A stretch of 60,962 nt of DNA from assembly GCF_006483455.1 (NCBI RefSeq), contig NZ_PPPU01000015.1, positions 1 to 60,962 of the forward strand, given 5' to 3'. This document shows, piece after piece, positions 35,301 to 44,792 of this stretch (its first letter is position 1; each line of letters starts with the position of its first letter). The notes under the pieces were generated by a model that worked only from the letters and a program-made list of their open reading frames with translations, did no database searches and was not told the DNA's origin. A program made the position numbers and the translations under genes. The DNA is from Methylomonas koyamae (lineage in GTDB: Bacteria > Pseudomonadota > Gammaproteobacteria > Methylococcales > Methylomonadaceae).

Positions 35301-36197
35301 TCAGCCAGCATGTCGGCCGAACGCTCAGGGCCGAACAATGTATTGGTGTTTTCCAGCGACGACGAGAATTTGCGTTATCAGGAAAAACTGCACGAATGGA
35401 TCGGCCGGATCGACAAAGTTTTTGCCGAAAACCGTTTGTTTGCCCGTTGCCAGATGATCGCAGGCACCGATCCCGTCACCGCCAGCCATTTGCATTACGA
35501 GATATTGCTTGGCGTCACCGGCGAGGACGGCAACGTCATTGCCCCCGACCATTTCATCCCTGCGGTGGAACGTTGTCAGCGCATGCCGGAAATCGATCAA
35601 TGGGTGGTCAGCAATGTATTCGACTGGATCGGTAACAATCGCGAGTTATTCAATAGAATCGACGGTTTCTCGATCAATCTGTCCGGGCAGTCGATCAATA
35701 GCGAGGATTTTCTGGAGTTTCTGAAATCGGTGTTGGCGGCAGGCAGCGTACCTTGCGAAAAAATCACGTTCGAAATCACTGAAACCGTGGCGGCGGAGAA
35801 TTTGGGATTTACCAAGAAATTTATCGGCGCGATCAAACAGTTCGGCTGTAAATTTTCGCTCGACGATTTCGGTTCCGGATACTCGTCCTATTCCTACCTG
35901 AAAAATCTCAACGTCGATTATCTGAAGATAGACGGCGCTTTTGTCAAAGACATGCATAACAACAAGGCCGATGTTGCCATTGTCAAGTCGATGAACGAAA
36001 TTGCTCATTCCATGGGCTTGCAAACTATCGCCGAATACGTCGAGAACGACGAAATCAGGACGCTATTGAAAGGGATAGGGGTGGACTTTTGCCAGGGCTA
36101 CGGCATCGAAAAGCCGATCCGGCTGCTGGAATTGAGCGAAAAGCTGCCGCCCAGCGAGTCGTTTTCGTTCGAAAACGTCGAATTTTGGGGATTTTGA
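32346..36197 (+). CDS. PilZ-DUF1631-GGDEF-EAL cyclic-di-GMP protein
   Basis: A 1283-residue cytoplasmic signalling protein. The N-terminal PilZ domain (1-110) keeps RRYIRYPI and DFCLGGFFL for cyclic-di-GMP binding. A long helical DUF1631 region follows (about 115-800; FLIENLPPVLNHYYEMVG, ELGELTRQVTRSVDTNVKRI). The GGDEF domain (about 850-1020) has a degenerate LGDES in place of GGDEF, so it is probably not a synthase. The EAL domain (about 1040-1275) has EIL for EAL but keeps SINLSGQS, FEITET, LDDFGSGYSS, DYLKIDG, TIAEYVEN and FCQGYGIEKP, so it may be an active phosphodiesterase. I chose the ATG at 32346 because PilZ starts there; an upstream TTG adds 48 non-homologous residues. Confidence 0.9.
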   Translation: MPTNINKQKQRRYIRYPIELEAVLVVDNRLQFDAVILDFCLGGFFLALKAPEQIPLDKAVKIQFSLDSAVNGEKYRIDARALHVAGGGIGVAVEDMPRDTFNALKKYASAPLNALLAPGNLNQPGKLDQEKLRNLFKVFLIENLPPVLNHYYEMVGNYIADSSQYSECFTNQSMLDDLITVLKTGRETFISEFCTSVLSHVDGIARNEPDKERLIPDYNVLSLVEKEDFEDWLNMSLIIRKLANHYDEQINLVAGEIGRIFGFSESGVVNPLSPAVLCDSFRELVIQLDLTRKINSLVYSAFGKVLFNDLNGVYQKTYMFLSRNQSADKRTPRQPHWSDIGKSRGLGGGNVADRSGLGEQQTPTELSQVTGGGDTRERRPLGQVAATLLDLLTETGIDYPELAAPAATARQASAAALFDRDEIATAIARLQENLAGEPKLHWDASLLKKRLQDTLSGLGLGAKSISASDMQHLDLYGRFFETLFNDVAPESEIKPALERIHLPLLSLALRGDDFLNADLHPVKSILNQLSVLEPAVKSNRVVKNINIKTAVDDIVARINSESQTNPEVFKQAERELGELTRQVTRSVDTNVKRIIETYEGQQKLEKARHSVQDEIDKRIAGRVVPKVIPELLQYGWQHLLLIAELNCERKPEEKRTYLKVFDDLLFWLFEQDSMLKIQAATIQTTLDYVKEQLTSVCTNVFLLDSVVDELTALLLGSGDPKVRKPVETVRIPPADTGSHKERPLKEDAWMAQVEQLSVGDWFTLLRDGQGFESMKLVWVGDLLQLYVFVNRDGLNKLELSREELADLMRKGEAIKMESLDSPLVDRTTNLMLQKMHEKLLFNATHDPVTELFTRDEFSKQLKNETARIGEAHHMLCHMEVLDLRVIANICGTAGVEQLLKSLAATLSQHVEHNDLLARLGDESFAILFKNCSAAEGLASARKLVKVVNEAHFQWQESSFSISVSLGLVPFAAECYDVQELLRRADSASMSAERSGPNNVLVFSSDDENLRYQEKLHEWIGRIDKVFAENRLFARCQMIAGTDPVTASHLHYEILLGVTGEDGNVIAPDHFIPAVERCQRMPEIDQWVVSNVFDWIGNNRELFNRIDGFSINLSGQSINSEDFLEFLKSVLAAGSVPCEKITFEITETVAAENLGFTKKFIGAIKQFGCKFSLDDFGSGYSSYSYLKNLNVDYLKIDGAFVKDMHNNKADVAIVKSMNEIAHSMGLQTIAEYVENDEIRTLLKGIGVDFCQGYGIEKPIRLLELSEKLPPSESFSFENVEFWGF

Positions 36198-36257
36198 TCG
36201 CTGTGAAATCCGCCAGTTACCGGCCGGCGGAACCCTGTCGCGGCCGGTAGTCCGGGC

Positions 36258-38249
36258 TTATACCTTGAATTGCGACACCGCTTGTTCCAGTTCCTTGGCC
36301 AGATCGGTCAATTCTATGCCGGATTTCAGCGAGGCCCTTGCGGTATCGACGCCGGTTTCGGCGATCTCGGTGATCTTGATCACGGTATAGCTGACTTCCT
36401 CGGTCACCGCATTTTGTTGCTCGGCAGAGGTGGCGATCTGGGTGTTCATCGTGCTGATGGTCGCCACCGACTGGGTAATTGCGCCCAGGGCCTGACCCGA
36501 TGCCTGAGCTTTTTCCACGCTCTGTTCGGCCAGTGTCCGGCTGGCATTCATCGCGACGACGGCTTGTTTCGAGCCTGATTGCAGCTTTTCTATCATGCTC
36601 TGGATTTCGCTGGTCGATGACTGCGTGCGGCTGGCCAGAGTACGTACTTCGTCGGCGACCACGGCGAAGCCGCGGCCGTGTTCTCCGGCGCGGGCCGCTT
36701 CAATCGCCGCGTTCAGCGCCAGCAGATTGGTTTGTTCGGAAACGCTGCGAATCACATCCAGAATGCTGCTGATGTCGTTGACGTGGTTTTCCAGATTGCT
36801 GACCGTTCCCGCCGCATCGGCAATTTCTCGGGCCAGTGCGTTTATCGAGCCGACTGCCTGCTGCACTACGGTCTGCCCGGCGCGGGCTTGGCGGTCGGTT
36901 TCCGCCGCGGCTCCGGCCGCCTGCGAAGCATTGCGGGCCACCGCTTGCACGGCCGCAGCCATTTCCGTCATGGCCGACGCAACCTGTTCGATATATTCTT
37001 TTTGCGACTGAGCCCCGGCTGAGTTGTTCTCTACGGCCCGCAGCAGTACTTCGGCATTCCGTTGTAAGGTTTGCGAGTAGCCGCTGACCTTGCCGACAAT
37101 TTTGTGAATACTTTCTGCGGCGTGGTCGAAGTCTTGCGCCATGACGCCGATTTCGTCGCTGGGCGAGAACCGGGTGCGGACGGTGAGGTTGCCGGTGCCG
37201 AAGGCTTTGGCGAATTTGCTGAGCGCATTGATGGAGTTGACGATATTAGTCGGCACGGTGAACGCCATGCCGACGCCGATGACAATGCCCAAGATCAGAC
37301 ACACCACGATGATGGTATTGGCCTGGCCGACCAGCGCCACGGTTTTGCCGGCGATTTCCTGAGCTTTGCTCCAGCCGTCCTGTTCCGCGGCGGCGGCCGA
37401 TTGCCGGGCGCTGGCGGCGATTTGGTCCATTTTGGCGACGATTTGTTTCAGGCGGGTGTCGTTGTCGATCCATTGCGCCGCGGCGTTTTGGTATTTTGCG
37501 GTTTCGGCCCGAGCTTTATCGATGCGTTCGTGTTCGGTCGGTTCGGGCGTAATTGCGGCGAGTTTGTCGTACAACACCATCAATGCCGGTAATTCCTGCT
37601 GCATTTGTTGGTAATACTGGCGGTCCTTGTAAAGCCGTTCTTCCTTTTCGTGTTGAATGATGGTCTGCGCCAGCGACTTGATGCGGTTGACCAGAATGTA
37701 TTTTTGTACCTTGCCGTTCAGTTCGGTCTGGCTGGCGCCGTTTTCCAACAGTTTGGCATATTCCGTTTCTTGCTTTTCGGCAAAGGCGTCGGCTTCGGCC
37801 AGTACCGCTCTGCCGCTGTTGACCATGGTGTCGACCGCTTGCCGATTGTTTTTCAATGCGGCGACGCCGTTATCGTATAACTCGCGGAAATCTTTGACAT
37901 TGTTGCGCACTGAGGCCGATTGTTCCAACAAGGCTTTATCGGAGAAGGTGTTGCCTATCTTGTCGACTTTGTTCAGGTTGTCGTCCATGGTGTTCAACAC
38001 CTGCTTGGCGCGGCTATAGGTTTCCTCGCGTTCGTAGAGCAGGTAATTGAGCTGCTCTATCGTCGCGTCGTAGGCGCCGGCGTGCACGTCGACGGCCAGT
38101 TTAACGGCCGGCACCTTCCATTCTGCGATTTCGTCGAGACTTGATCCCAACCGGCCGATGTAGATCCAGGCTAACAGCCCGAATATGACTAAGATCAGTA
38201 CCAGAGCCGAAAAGCTGGCGATCAATTTGTTCCGTATGGTGAGTTGCAT
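36258..38249 (-). CDS. Methyl-accepting chemotaxis protein
   Basis: Inner-membrane chemoreceptor, 663 residues. TM1 at about 8-30. A long all-helical periplasmic region (about 35-305), resembling the helical bimodular (HBM) sensors that bind small organic acids, follows. TM2 is at about 310-332 ([20 protein letters not shown]), HAMP at about 333-388, then the signalling hairpin with tip [20 protein letters not shown] and [16 protein letters not shown]. The C-terminus ([11 protein letters not shown]) lacks an NWETF tail for CheR/CheB tethering. The ligand cannot be inferred. It is convergent with the PilZ/EAL gene across 60 bp that include TACCGGCCG/CGGCCGGTA. Confidence 0.93.
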   Translation of the reverse strand: MQLTIRNKLIASFSALVLILVIFGLLAWIYIGRLGSSLDEIAEWKVPAVKLAVDVHAGAYDATIEQLNYLLYEREETYSRAKQVLNTMDDNLNKVDKIGNTFSDKALLEQSASVRNNVKDFRELYDNGVAALKNNRQAVDTMVNSGRAVLAEADAFAEKQETEYAKLLENGASQTELNGKVQKYILVNRIKSLAQTIIQHEKEERLYKDRQYYQQMQQELPALMVLYDKLAAITPEPTEHERIDKARAETAKYQNAAAQWIDNDTRLKQIVAKMDQIAASARQSAAAAEQDGWSKAQEIAGKTVALVGQANTIIVVCLILGIVIGVGMAFTVPTNIVNSINALSKFAKAFGTGNLTVRTRFSPSDEIGVMAQDFDHAAESIHKIVGKVSGYSQTLQRNAEVLLRAVENNSAGAQSQKEYIEQVASAMTEMAAAVQAVARNASQAAGAAAETDRQARAGQTVVQQAVGSINALAREIADAAGTVSNLENHVNDISSILDVIRSVSEQTNLLALNAAIEAARAGEHGRGFAVVADEVRTLASRTQSSTSEIQSMIEKLQSGSKQAVVAMNASRTLAEQSVEKAQASGQALGAITQSVATISTMNTQIATSAEQQNAVTEEVSYTVIKITEIAETGVDTARASLKSGIELTDLAKELEQAVSQFKV

Positions 38250-38357
38250 TAAAGATTTTCCAAAGGTTGAAGGCGTATCAGACGGCAGGTAGGCTAGACA
38301 ATTCGCCGGCTTGCGCCGGTTTTTCGAAAGTGTAGACCATATTTTTGGGGAAGGAGT

Positions 38358-38380
38358 GCTGTGACGCCCGCAGTCACAGC
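38358..38380. promoter_or_regulatory. 8-bp palindrome upstream of chemoreceptor gene
   Basis: GCTGTGAC-GCCCGCA-GTCACAGC, a perfect inverted repeat about 110-130 bp upstream of the chemoreceptor start. It is CRP-like in half-site, but the spacing between TGTGA and TCACA is 9, not 6, so the binding protein is unknown. Confidence 0.3.
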
Positions 38381-38459
38381 GAGCCTCCGCCTTGCTGGGA
38401 GTTGAGGACGGAGCGAGGTTGGCGCTAGTGGTTTTGGGGCTTGGCAGGTGCCAGACGCG

Positions 38460-38499
38460 CTGGCCCGGGCCGATACTTCAAAGTTTCGGCTCGGGCCAG
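38460..38499 (-). terminator. Hairpin after DUF2076 gene
   Basis: CTGGCCCGGGCCGA/TCGGCTCGGGCCAG, a 14-bp stem with one mismatch, 9 bp beyond the DUF2076 stop. There is no T-run, so it is an mRNA 3'-end hairpin or weak terminator. Confidence 0.5.
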
Positions 38500-38507
38500 T
38501 CCATAGG

Positions 38508-39149
38508 CTAAATCCAGTCGGAGTCGTCGGAGCCGGCGGTATCGAAGTCGTTCGATCCGTCGCTGGCATAATCGTTCGGCTCGTCCGCGGTCGCGGCGGC
38601 AATCGCCTCGTCGCCGTAGTAGTTGTTGATGACCGTCGGTTCCGCCAAGCTATCGTGCGAGGGTTGGCTCCACAGCGATTGGCCGCCGCCGTGATGGCCC
38701 AATAGGCTTTCGATGCCTTGATATAGAAACGATCCGGCGACGACGCCGGCGGCAGTGGTGGCGATGTTGCCCAGAAAGCTTGAGCCGCCGCCGAACGCGC
38801 TGGCTTGCGGTGGCATCGGCGCGTTGCGCGGCACCTGGTAATTGCCGACGCCGGGAACGCCGCCAGCAGCTGGTGCTGGCGCCCACGGATCGTTGCTCAA
38901 AAATCCGCCGCGCGGTGCCGCCGCGGCGCTATTTTGCAATTGCTGTTGCAGGTCGGCGATCTGGCTTTTGGCGCTGTTCAACGCTTGTTCCAGTAACATG
39001 GCCCGCTGCACCAGCAGGTAGGCGGCATCGGGTTGTTTGGCGACGCCGTCGGCAATCAACTGCGCGGCTTCCGCATCTTTGGCGCTGATTCTGGCCTCGG
39101 TCAATTGATTTAAGAACAGGTTGAGTTGATCGCGTTCTTGAGGATTCAT
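38508..39149 (-). CDS. DUF2076-family protein
   Basis: A 213-residue protein of DUF2076. It begins MNPQERDQLNLFLNQLTEAR, then AAQLIADGVAKQPDAAYLLVQRAMLLEQAL (helical, about 25-65), a low-complexity Ala/Pro/Gly region, a short hydrophobic stretch FLGNIATTAAGVVAGSFLYQGIESLLG (about 125-150), a GHHGGG patch and an acidic Asp/Ser-rich tail. The family is widespread in proteobacteria and its function unknown. No catalytic motif is visible. Confidence 0.85.
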   Translation of the reverse strand: MNPQERDQLNLFLNQLTEARISAKDAEAAQLIADGVAKQPDAAYLLVQRAMLLEQALNSAKSQIADLQQQLQNSAAAAPRGGFLSNDPWAPAPAAGGVPGVGNYQVPRNAPMPPQASAFGGGSSFLGNIATTAAGVVAGSFLYQGIESLLGHHGGGQSLWSQPSHDSLAEPTVINNYYGDEAIAAATADEPNDYASDGSNDFDTAGSDDSDWI

Positions 39150-39302
39150 TCGAATGGCTCCGTTTTTGAGAATATTGGCCGCTCAGCGGTTGCGCAGCAG
39201 ACCCCAGGGGTAGCTTAAAGGTTCCGGAACGATGTGGGGCAAGCTGCGCCGATTTTCAACGCCTGAACCTTCGGCCGCGGCCGGATTGCGCATGGGCGCC
39301 GG

Positions 39303-40211
39303 TCAGGAGCGCTGTCGACGCGCTTCGCGCTCGGCGGCTTTTTCGGCGCGGATCGAGGCCAGTTCCATCATCTCGGCCTCTATCATCTCCGGAGTTTCCA
39401 GTGTGATTCGGCCGATAGTGCCGGCACGCAACTCGGTCAGTAGCAGTTTGGCCGCCTTGTCCAGTTCGACGATGCCGCCGGCGCGCAAGCAGCCGCGTTT
39501 GGCACCTATCGCTTCCAGCAAGGCTTGCGATTCTTCCGCTAGGGTTTCCATTCGATAGCGTTGGCGCATTAGTTCCGGATACACACGACGCAGGTAATCC
39601 AGCGTATACAAAGCAATATCGGCGTGTTCGAACGCGGTGTCCTTGACGGCACCGGTGGCGGCCAGCCGGTAACCGCTGTGCCGGTTCTCGACGTTAGGCC
39701 ACAGTACGCCAGGCGTGTCGGACAGCACGATATTCTTGCCCAGGTTGATGCGTTGTTGCTGTTTGGTCACGGCCGGTTCGTTGCCGGTTTTGGCGATGGT
39801 CCTGCCGGCCAGTACGTTGATGATGGTCGATTTGCCGACATTCGGGATGCCCATGATCATGGTTCTGACCACTTTGCCGGCGGCGGTTTTTTCCGGCAGC
39901 ATTTTGCCGCACAGGTCGATGATCTGTTTGATTTTGTCGGGTTGTTGCGTGGTTACCGCCAGGGTTTTCACCGCTTGCTCGAGTTCCAGATACGCCTGCC
40001 ACTGCTTGGTCAGTTCCGGATCGGCCAGGTCGGTTTTGTTCAATACCCGGATACAGGGTTTGCTGCCGCGCAGTCTGGCCAGCATCGGGTTTTGACTGCT
40101 GTAAGGGATGCGGGCGTCGAGGATTTCGATCAGCAGATCGATCTCAGGCAGCGCATATTTGATTTCTTTGCTGGCCTTGTGCATATGGCCGGGGTACCAC
40201 TGGATTTGCAT
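39303..40211 (-). CDS. ylqF: Ribosome biogenesis GTPase YlqF/RbgA
   Basis: Circularly permuted GTPase assisting late 50S assembly. From ATG 40211 the product is 302 residues and starts MQIQWYPGHMHKASKEI. The GTP motifs are in permuted order: G4 NKTDLAD (about 62-68) comes before G1 GIPNVGKSTIINVL (about 122-135), with G3 DTPGVLWP after it. A C-terminal RNA-binding helical tail is present. An in-frame ATG 33 bp upstream is less likely. It is divergent from gapA. Confidence 0.93.
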   Translation of the reverse strand: MQIQWYPGHMHKASKEIKYALPEIDLLIEILDARIPYSSQNPMLARLRGSKPCIRVLNKTDLADPELTKQWQAYLELEQAVKTLAVTTQQPDKIKQIIDLCGKMLPEKTAAGKVVRTMIMGIPNVGKSTIINVLAGRTIAKTGNEPAVTKQQQRINLGKNIVLSDTPGVLWPNVENRHSGYRLAATGAVKDTAFEHADIALYTLDYLRRVYPELMRQRYRMETLAEESQALLEAIGAKRGCLRAGGIVELDKAAKLLLTELRAGTIGRITLETPEMIEAEMMELASIRAEKAAEREARRQRS

Positions 40212-40401
40212 GAGCGGTTGTCTGCGGTCGGGAATGGAGCGCAATTGTAACGTAGTTGCGCAGGTGCGGCAGCGGCGAGCGGCGCTAATCCGGTCGCGGC
40301 GGTAGACGTTGTTTGTCCGGGTTTGCTACAATCTGCCGAATTTTTGGTGCTTTCGGCACATCTCAACCCCAGTCCTTCACAATCATCCCGGAGAAAATTC
40401 T

Positions 40402-41415
40402 ATGGCAATTAAAGTTGCAATTAACGGTTACGGCCGTATCGGTCGCAATGTTCTGCGCGCACTGTACGAGGCCGGTCGCACCAACGAAATTCAAGTGGTT
40501 GCGATCAACGATTTGGGCGATTCCAAAACCAATGCGCATTTGACCAAATACGACACCGTTCATGGCAAATTCCCGTTTGATGTGACAGTGGATGGCGATT
40601 ACATTGTGGTTAATGGCGACCGCATCCGGGTTTTCGCCGAGCGCGATCCGGCTAAATTGCCTTGGGGTGAACTGGGCATCGACGTCGTGCACGAGTGCAC
40701 CGGTTTCTTTACCAGTAAAGCCAAAGCTTCCGCGCACATTTCTGCCGGCGCCAAAAAAGTCATCATTTCCGCTCCAGGCGGTAACGACGTCGACGCCACC
40801 GTGGTTTACGGCGTCAACCACCAAACCCTGAAAGCGTCCGATACCGTGATTTCCAACGCGTCTTGCACCACCAACTGCTTGGCACCGCTGGTTAAACCGT
40901 TGATGGACACCATCGGCGTCGACCACGGTTTGATGACCACGATCCACTCGTACACCAACGACCAAGTGCTGACCGACGTTTATCACAGCGATTTGCACCG
41001 CGCCCGTTCTGCGACCCAGTCCATGATCCCGACCAAAACCGGCGCCGCTGCCGCAGTGGGTTTGGTATTACCGGAAATGAAAGGCAAACTGGACGGTTTC
41101 GCCATGCGGGTTCCGACCATCAACGTTTCCGTGGTCGATTTGTGCTTCCAGGCCTCGCGCAACACCACCAAGGAAGAAATCGACAGCATTCTGCGCGAAG
41201 CGGCTAACGGTTCTTTGAAAGGCATTTTGGCGATCAACGATGAGCCTTTGGTGTCTTCCGATTTCAACCACAATCCGCACTCGTCGATTTACGAAGCGGG
41301 TCTGACCAAAGTGACCGGCGGTAACTTCGTTAAAGTCTTGTCCTGGTACGACAACGAGTGGGGTTTCTCCAACCGTATGTTGGACACCACCATTGCGCTG
41401 CATAACGCCAAATAA
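40402..41415 (+). CDS. gapA: Glyceraldehyde-3-phosphate dehydrogenase, type I
   Basis: NAD-dependent glycolytic enzyme. The 337-residue protein begins [20 protein letters not shown], has the active-site Cys in [15 protein letters not shown] and ends [26 protein letters not shown] ribosome site precedes the ATG at 40402; an upstream in-frame start is rejected because its added residues are not homologous. It is followed after 9 bp by pykA, so the pair forms a lower-glycolysis operon, in keeping with sugar-phosphate flow out of the RuMP cycle in type I methanotrophs. Confidence 0.97.
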   Translation: MAIKVAINGYGRIGRNVLRALYEAGRTNEIQVVAINDLGDSKTNAHLTKYDTVHGKFPFDVTVDGDYIVVNGDRIRVFAERDPAKLPWGELGIDVVHECTGFFTSKAKASAHISAGAKKVIISAPGGNDVDATVVYGVNHQTLKASDTVISNASCTTNCLAPLVKPLMDTIGVDHGLMTTIHSYTNDQVLTDVYHSDLHRARSATQSMIPTKTGAAAAVGLVLPEMKGKLDGFAMRVPTINVSVVDLCFQASRNTTKEEIDSILREAANGSLKGILAINDEPLVSSDFNHNPHSSIYEAGLTKVTGGNFVKVLSWYDNEWGFSNRMLDTTIALHNAK

Positions 41416-41424
41416 AGGGATTAC

Positions 41425-42858
41425 ATGCTGTTACGAAGAACCAAAATCCTGGCGACGCTGGGACCCTCCACGGACAAGCCGGGCGTACTCGAGGAATTGT
41501 TCGACGCGGGTATCGATGTCGTCCGTTTGAATTTCTCGCACGGTTCCGCTCAGGATCATATCGACCGTGCCAACCGCGTGCGGGAACTGAGCAAGAAAAC
41601 CGGCCGCAGGGTCGGTATTCTGGCCGACCTGCAAGGCCCGAAAATCCGGATCGAGCGTTTCAAGGAAAACAAAGTCTGGCTGGACGAAGGCCAAGACTTT
41701 GCCTTGGACATCAATCTTGGTAAATACGACGGCGACCATACTCAGGTCGGTATCAGCTACGAGCCGCTGGCGCGCGAAGTCAAGCCGGGCACTCGCCTGC
41801 TGTTGGACGACGGTCGGGTGGTGCTGGACGTGGTCAACGTCGAGAACGGCACCCGCGTCAACACCAAAGTGGTGGTCGGCGGCGACTTGTCCAACAACAA
41901 GGGCATCAACCTGCTGGGCGGTGGTTTGTCGGCGGCGGCGTTGACCGACAAGGACAAAGAAGACATCAAAACCATCGCGGTGATTCAGGCCGACTACGTG
42001 GCGATTTCGTTCCCGCGCACCGCCGACGACATGCACGAAGCCCGTGCCTTGTTGGAAGCGGCCGGCTCCTATGCCGGTTTGGTGGCGAAAATCGAACGGG
42101 CCGAAGCCATGGACGTGATCGATGAGATCATCATGGCCTCCGACGCGATCATGGTCGCCCGCGGCGACTTGGGTGTGGAAATCGGCGACGCCAACTTGCC
42201 GGCGGCGCAAAAGCACTTGATCAAACGTTCGCGCGAATTGAACCGGGCCGTGATTACTGCAACGCAGATGATGGAGTCGATGATCGAAAATCCGATCCCG
42301 ACCCGCGCCGAGGTGTTCGACGTTGCCAACGCGATTGTCGACGGTACCGATGCGATCATGCTGTCGGCGGAAACCGCTTCCGGCAAGCATCCGGTGAAAA
42401 CCGTGCAAGCCATGGTGCGCATCTGCTGGGAGACCGAAAAGCAACCGAGCGTGACTCATTCACATCACCGCATGACCGATAGCTTCTCGGCGATCGACGA
42501 AGCCATCGCGATGTCGGCGATGTACATGGCCAACCACACCAAGATCAGCGGCGTGGCCTCGTTGACCGAGTCCGGCTCGACCCCGTTGTGGATGTCGCGG
42601 ATCAACTCCAACATCCCCATTTATGCGTTCAGCAGCCACGAAAAAACGCTGGGCCGGGTGACGTTGTACCGCGGCGTATTCCCGATTCCGTTCAGCCGCG
42701 AATCGATGGAAAAAGCCGAAGTCAACAAAGCCATCATCGATAAGCTGCGTACCCGCGGTGTGGTCAACAAAGGCGATACCTACATCATCACCAAAGGCGA
42801 CGCGACCGGCCATCAAGGCGGTACCAACTCGCTGAAAGTGGTCACCGTAGAAGACTGA
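41425..42858 (+). CDS. pyk: Pyruvate kinase
   Basis: Converts phosphoenolpyruvate and ADP to pyruvate and ATP. The 477-residue protein has RRTKILATLGPSTDKPGVLE, VRLNFSHGSAQDH, the substrate-binding Lys in LVAKIERAEAMD, the metal site MVARGDLGVEIG, and TATQMMESMIENPIPTRAEV. It resembles the PykA (AMP/sugar-phosphate-activated) branch. A strong terminator follows its stop. Confidence 0.96.
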   Translation: MLLRRTKILATLGPSTDKPGVLEELFDAGIDVVRLNFSHGSAQDHIDRANRVRELSKKTGRRVGILADLQGPKIRIERFKENKVWLDEGQDFALDINLGKYDGDHTQVGISYEPLAREVKPGTRLLLDDGRVVLDVVNVENGTRVNTKVVVGGDLSNNKGINLLGGGLSAAALTDKDKEDIKTIAVIQADYVAISFPRTADDMHEARALLEAAGSYAGLVAKIERAEAMDVIDEIIMASDAIMVARGDLGVEIGDANLPAAQKHLIKRSRELNRAVITATQMMESMIENPIPTRAEVFDVANAIVDGTDAIMLSAETASGKHPVKTVQAMVRICWETEKQPSVTHSHHRMTDSFSAIDEAIAMSAMYMANHTKISGVASLTESGSTPLWMSRINSNIPIYAFSSHEKTLGRVTLYRGVFPIPFSRESMEKAEVNKAIIDKLRTRGVVNKGDTYIITKGDATGHQGGTNSLKVVTVED

Positions 42859-42877
42859 TCGGTTTTTGCCCTAAATC

Positions 42878-42918
42878 AAAACGCGGCGTTCCGGCTTCGG
42901 CCGGACGCCGCGTTTTTT
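42878..42918 (+). terminator. Intrinsic terminator after pyk
   Basis: AAAACGCGGCGTTCCGGC and GCCGGACGCCGCGTTTTTT form a GC-rich stem (one bulge) with a TTCG tetraloop and a T-run. It ends the gapA-pyk operon. Confidence 0.93.
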
Positions 42919-43268
42919 GTTTGTGGGACCGGCGAGCGGGAGTGTGGGGGCTTGGGTTATTCTATGAGCCATTAACTCCGTACTTAAATACCGTTTGCCC
43001 TGAACGTGTCGAAGATCCCGTCTCCTCTGGCTTCCATCAGCTTAGCCCGACCGGGATTCCAGGATAAATTCGGCGAATCATTACGGCTTGGCAAATTACT
43101 CACTGGACAGACCGAGGCACGAACCACCGAATATCGCGCTGTAAGTTCATAGACTTACCAGGTACTTTCGTACCGGTACGCGGGTGCCATGACAAGTCGC
43201 GACGATTGTTTTAGAGTGACGATGCTCAAAATGTGAGCTTACCGTAGTTACTCAGAGGAGGATCTGCC
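42919..43268. other. Intergenic gap upstream of tyrosinase
   Basis: 350 bp without a clear gene. It includes a REP-like TTGCCCTGAACGTGTCGAAG (about 43004-43016) and an open frame at about 43021-43150 (SPLASISLARPGFQDKFGES...) that could be a gene remnant. A small hairpin, GGTACTTTCGTACC, is near 43161. The strong GAGGAGG site for the tyrosinase is at its right end. Confidence 0.45.
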
Positions 43269-44696
43269 ATGGGTATCCGAAAAAATCACACCACATTAAC
43301 GCCGGACGAAAAGGCGCGTTTCATTGCCGCTCTTTTGCAACTCAAAGCTAACGGCGTCTACGACCGATATGTGCGTCATCACCGTGAGCTATTCAACAGT
43401 GGGATTCATCGCAGCGTGTTGTTTTTGCCATGGCACCGGGAGTTTTTGCGGCGACTTGAACTTGACCTGCAGGCTATTGACGCCTCGGTAAGCTTACCCT
43501 ATTGGGATTGGACTACCGACCGTAACGCCAACTCGAGTCTTTGGGATGATGATTTCATGGGCGGCAACGGCGTTCCGCGCGGCGGCGCAGTGCAAAACGG
43601 CCCGTTCGCATTCGGTAGCGGTCGGTGGCCGTTGACTGAGCGCGATTCCCCCAGCGATCCCGTCGAACTTACTCGCGACCTGCAACTCAGTCAGTTACCC
43701 ACCGCCAATACCGTGCGTGCCGTATTGGCTAGCGTGCCTTATCGAGTATTCGTGCGCAACGCGGAGAACCAAAGCCATAACACGGTGCATACGTCGGTCG
43801 GCGGTGCCGCGGGTACCGCCAGTTCGCCCAACGATCCGATCTTTTTTCTTTTGCATTGCAATGTAGATCGGCTTTGGGCGCTGTGGCAACGCCAACACCC
43901 TGATCAGGCAGCGTTCCAAGGCGATGCCAATTTCAATTTGAACACGCCGCTAGAGCCCTGGCAAAATGAAGTGTCGCCACCGACGCCGGGGAGTGTTATT
44001 AACCATACGACCCTGGGATACAGCTACGACGACGAATTGGCGCAACCTCAGCAAATTATCGATTTGACGGTGGGGGCGGCTCCGCGGCCGGCCAATATCG
44101 GACTCGCCAGCGAGCGCGACTGGTATCGCTTTTTGGCGCCGACAGCCGGGATCTATACGCTGGAAACAAGTGGGCCAACCGATGTATTCATGTCGCTATT
44201 CGGGCCTAACAATCAGACCGATCTGGTTACCAGCGACGACGATAGCGGCCCTGAAACCAATGCTCGAATCGAAACCCAGTTATCGGCAGGTACCTATTTT
44301 ATCGAGCTGCGCCATTATCAGGCTGGCGGCACCGGTCCATACGGGATTGCAGTGGGCGGCAATTTATCGCCCAATCCACCGCCTGGGTTGCCGGAAATCT
44401 TGGTCAACGGCCCGGTGGTGCAAGGCAATATCGCCGCTGCGAACGAAAGCGATGTATATACCTTTATGGTTTCCGCTGCCGTCAGCCATACGATTACGAC
44501 ATCCGGTTCGACAGATACCTTTATCAGTCTGTATGGACCCAACAGCCAAACCAGTTTTGTGACGCAAGACGACGATAGCGGACCCGGCACTAATTCGCAA
44601 ATTGTTCGGGTCCTGCTGCCCGGTCAGTATTTCGTTAGGGTGCGTCATTACAGTCCAACCGGTACCGGGGCTTACGGAATTTCGGTGACTCGCTAG
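43269..44696 (+). CDS. Tyrosinase-type copper enzyme with two PPC domains
   Basis: A type 3 copper protein of the tyrosinase family, oxidising phenols to quinones. The 475-residue protein has CuA ligands at His37/38, His47 and His56 (RHHRELFNSGIHRSVLFLPWHREF) and a CuB site in NQSHNTVHTSVGG and SPNDPIFFLLHCNVDRLW. Two beta-rich PPC-like domains follow (about 270-365 and 385-475), each ending in DDDSGP...LxxGxYFxxxRHY. No signal peptide is visible although PPC domains usually occur in secreted proteins. The ATG follows GAGGAGGATCTGCC. The reaction could be melanin-forming or a specific oxidation; substrate unknown. It stands alone between a terminator and convergent uvrD. Confidence 0.9.
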   Translation: MGIRKNHTTLTPDEKARFIAALLQLKANGVYDRYVRHHRELFNSGIHRSVLFLPWHREFLRRLELDLQAIDASVSLPYWDWTTDRNANSSLWDDDFMGGNGVPRGGAVQNGPFAFGSGRWPLTERDSPSDPVELTRDLQLSQLPTANTVRAVLASVPYRVFVRNAENQSHNTVHTSVGGAAGTASSPNDPIFFLLHCNVDRLWALWQRQHPDQAAFQGDANFNLNTPLEPWQNEVSPPTPGSVINHTTLGYSYDDELAQPQQIIDLTVGAAPRPANIGLASERDWYRFLAPTAGIYTLETSGPTDVFMSLFGPNNQTDLVTSDDDSGPETNARIETQLSAGTYFIELRHYQAGGTGPYGIAVGGNLSPNPPPGLPEILVNGPVVQGNIAAANESDVYTFMVSAAVSHTITTSGSTDTFISLYGPNSQTSFVTQDDDSGPGTNSQIVRVLLPGQYFVRVRHYSPTGTGAYGISVTR

Positions 44697-44792
44697 TGAG
44701 AGCGGAATTGGAAAGGTACCGATGCCGGAATTAACGCTTCTTCCGAACTAAAATTGACCAGGCGTCGGCATCAATTCTGCCGCAAAATTCGC

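Noticed and set aside
38358-38380. CRP site upstream of the chemoreceptor
   Set aside because: TGTGA and TCACA halves are 9 bp apart instead of 6.
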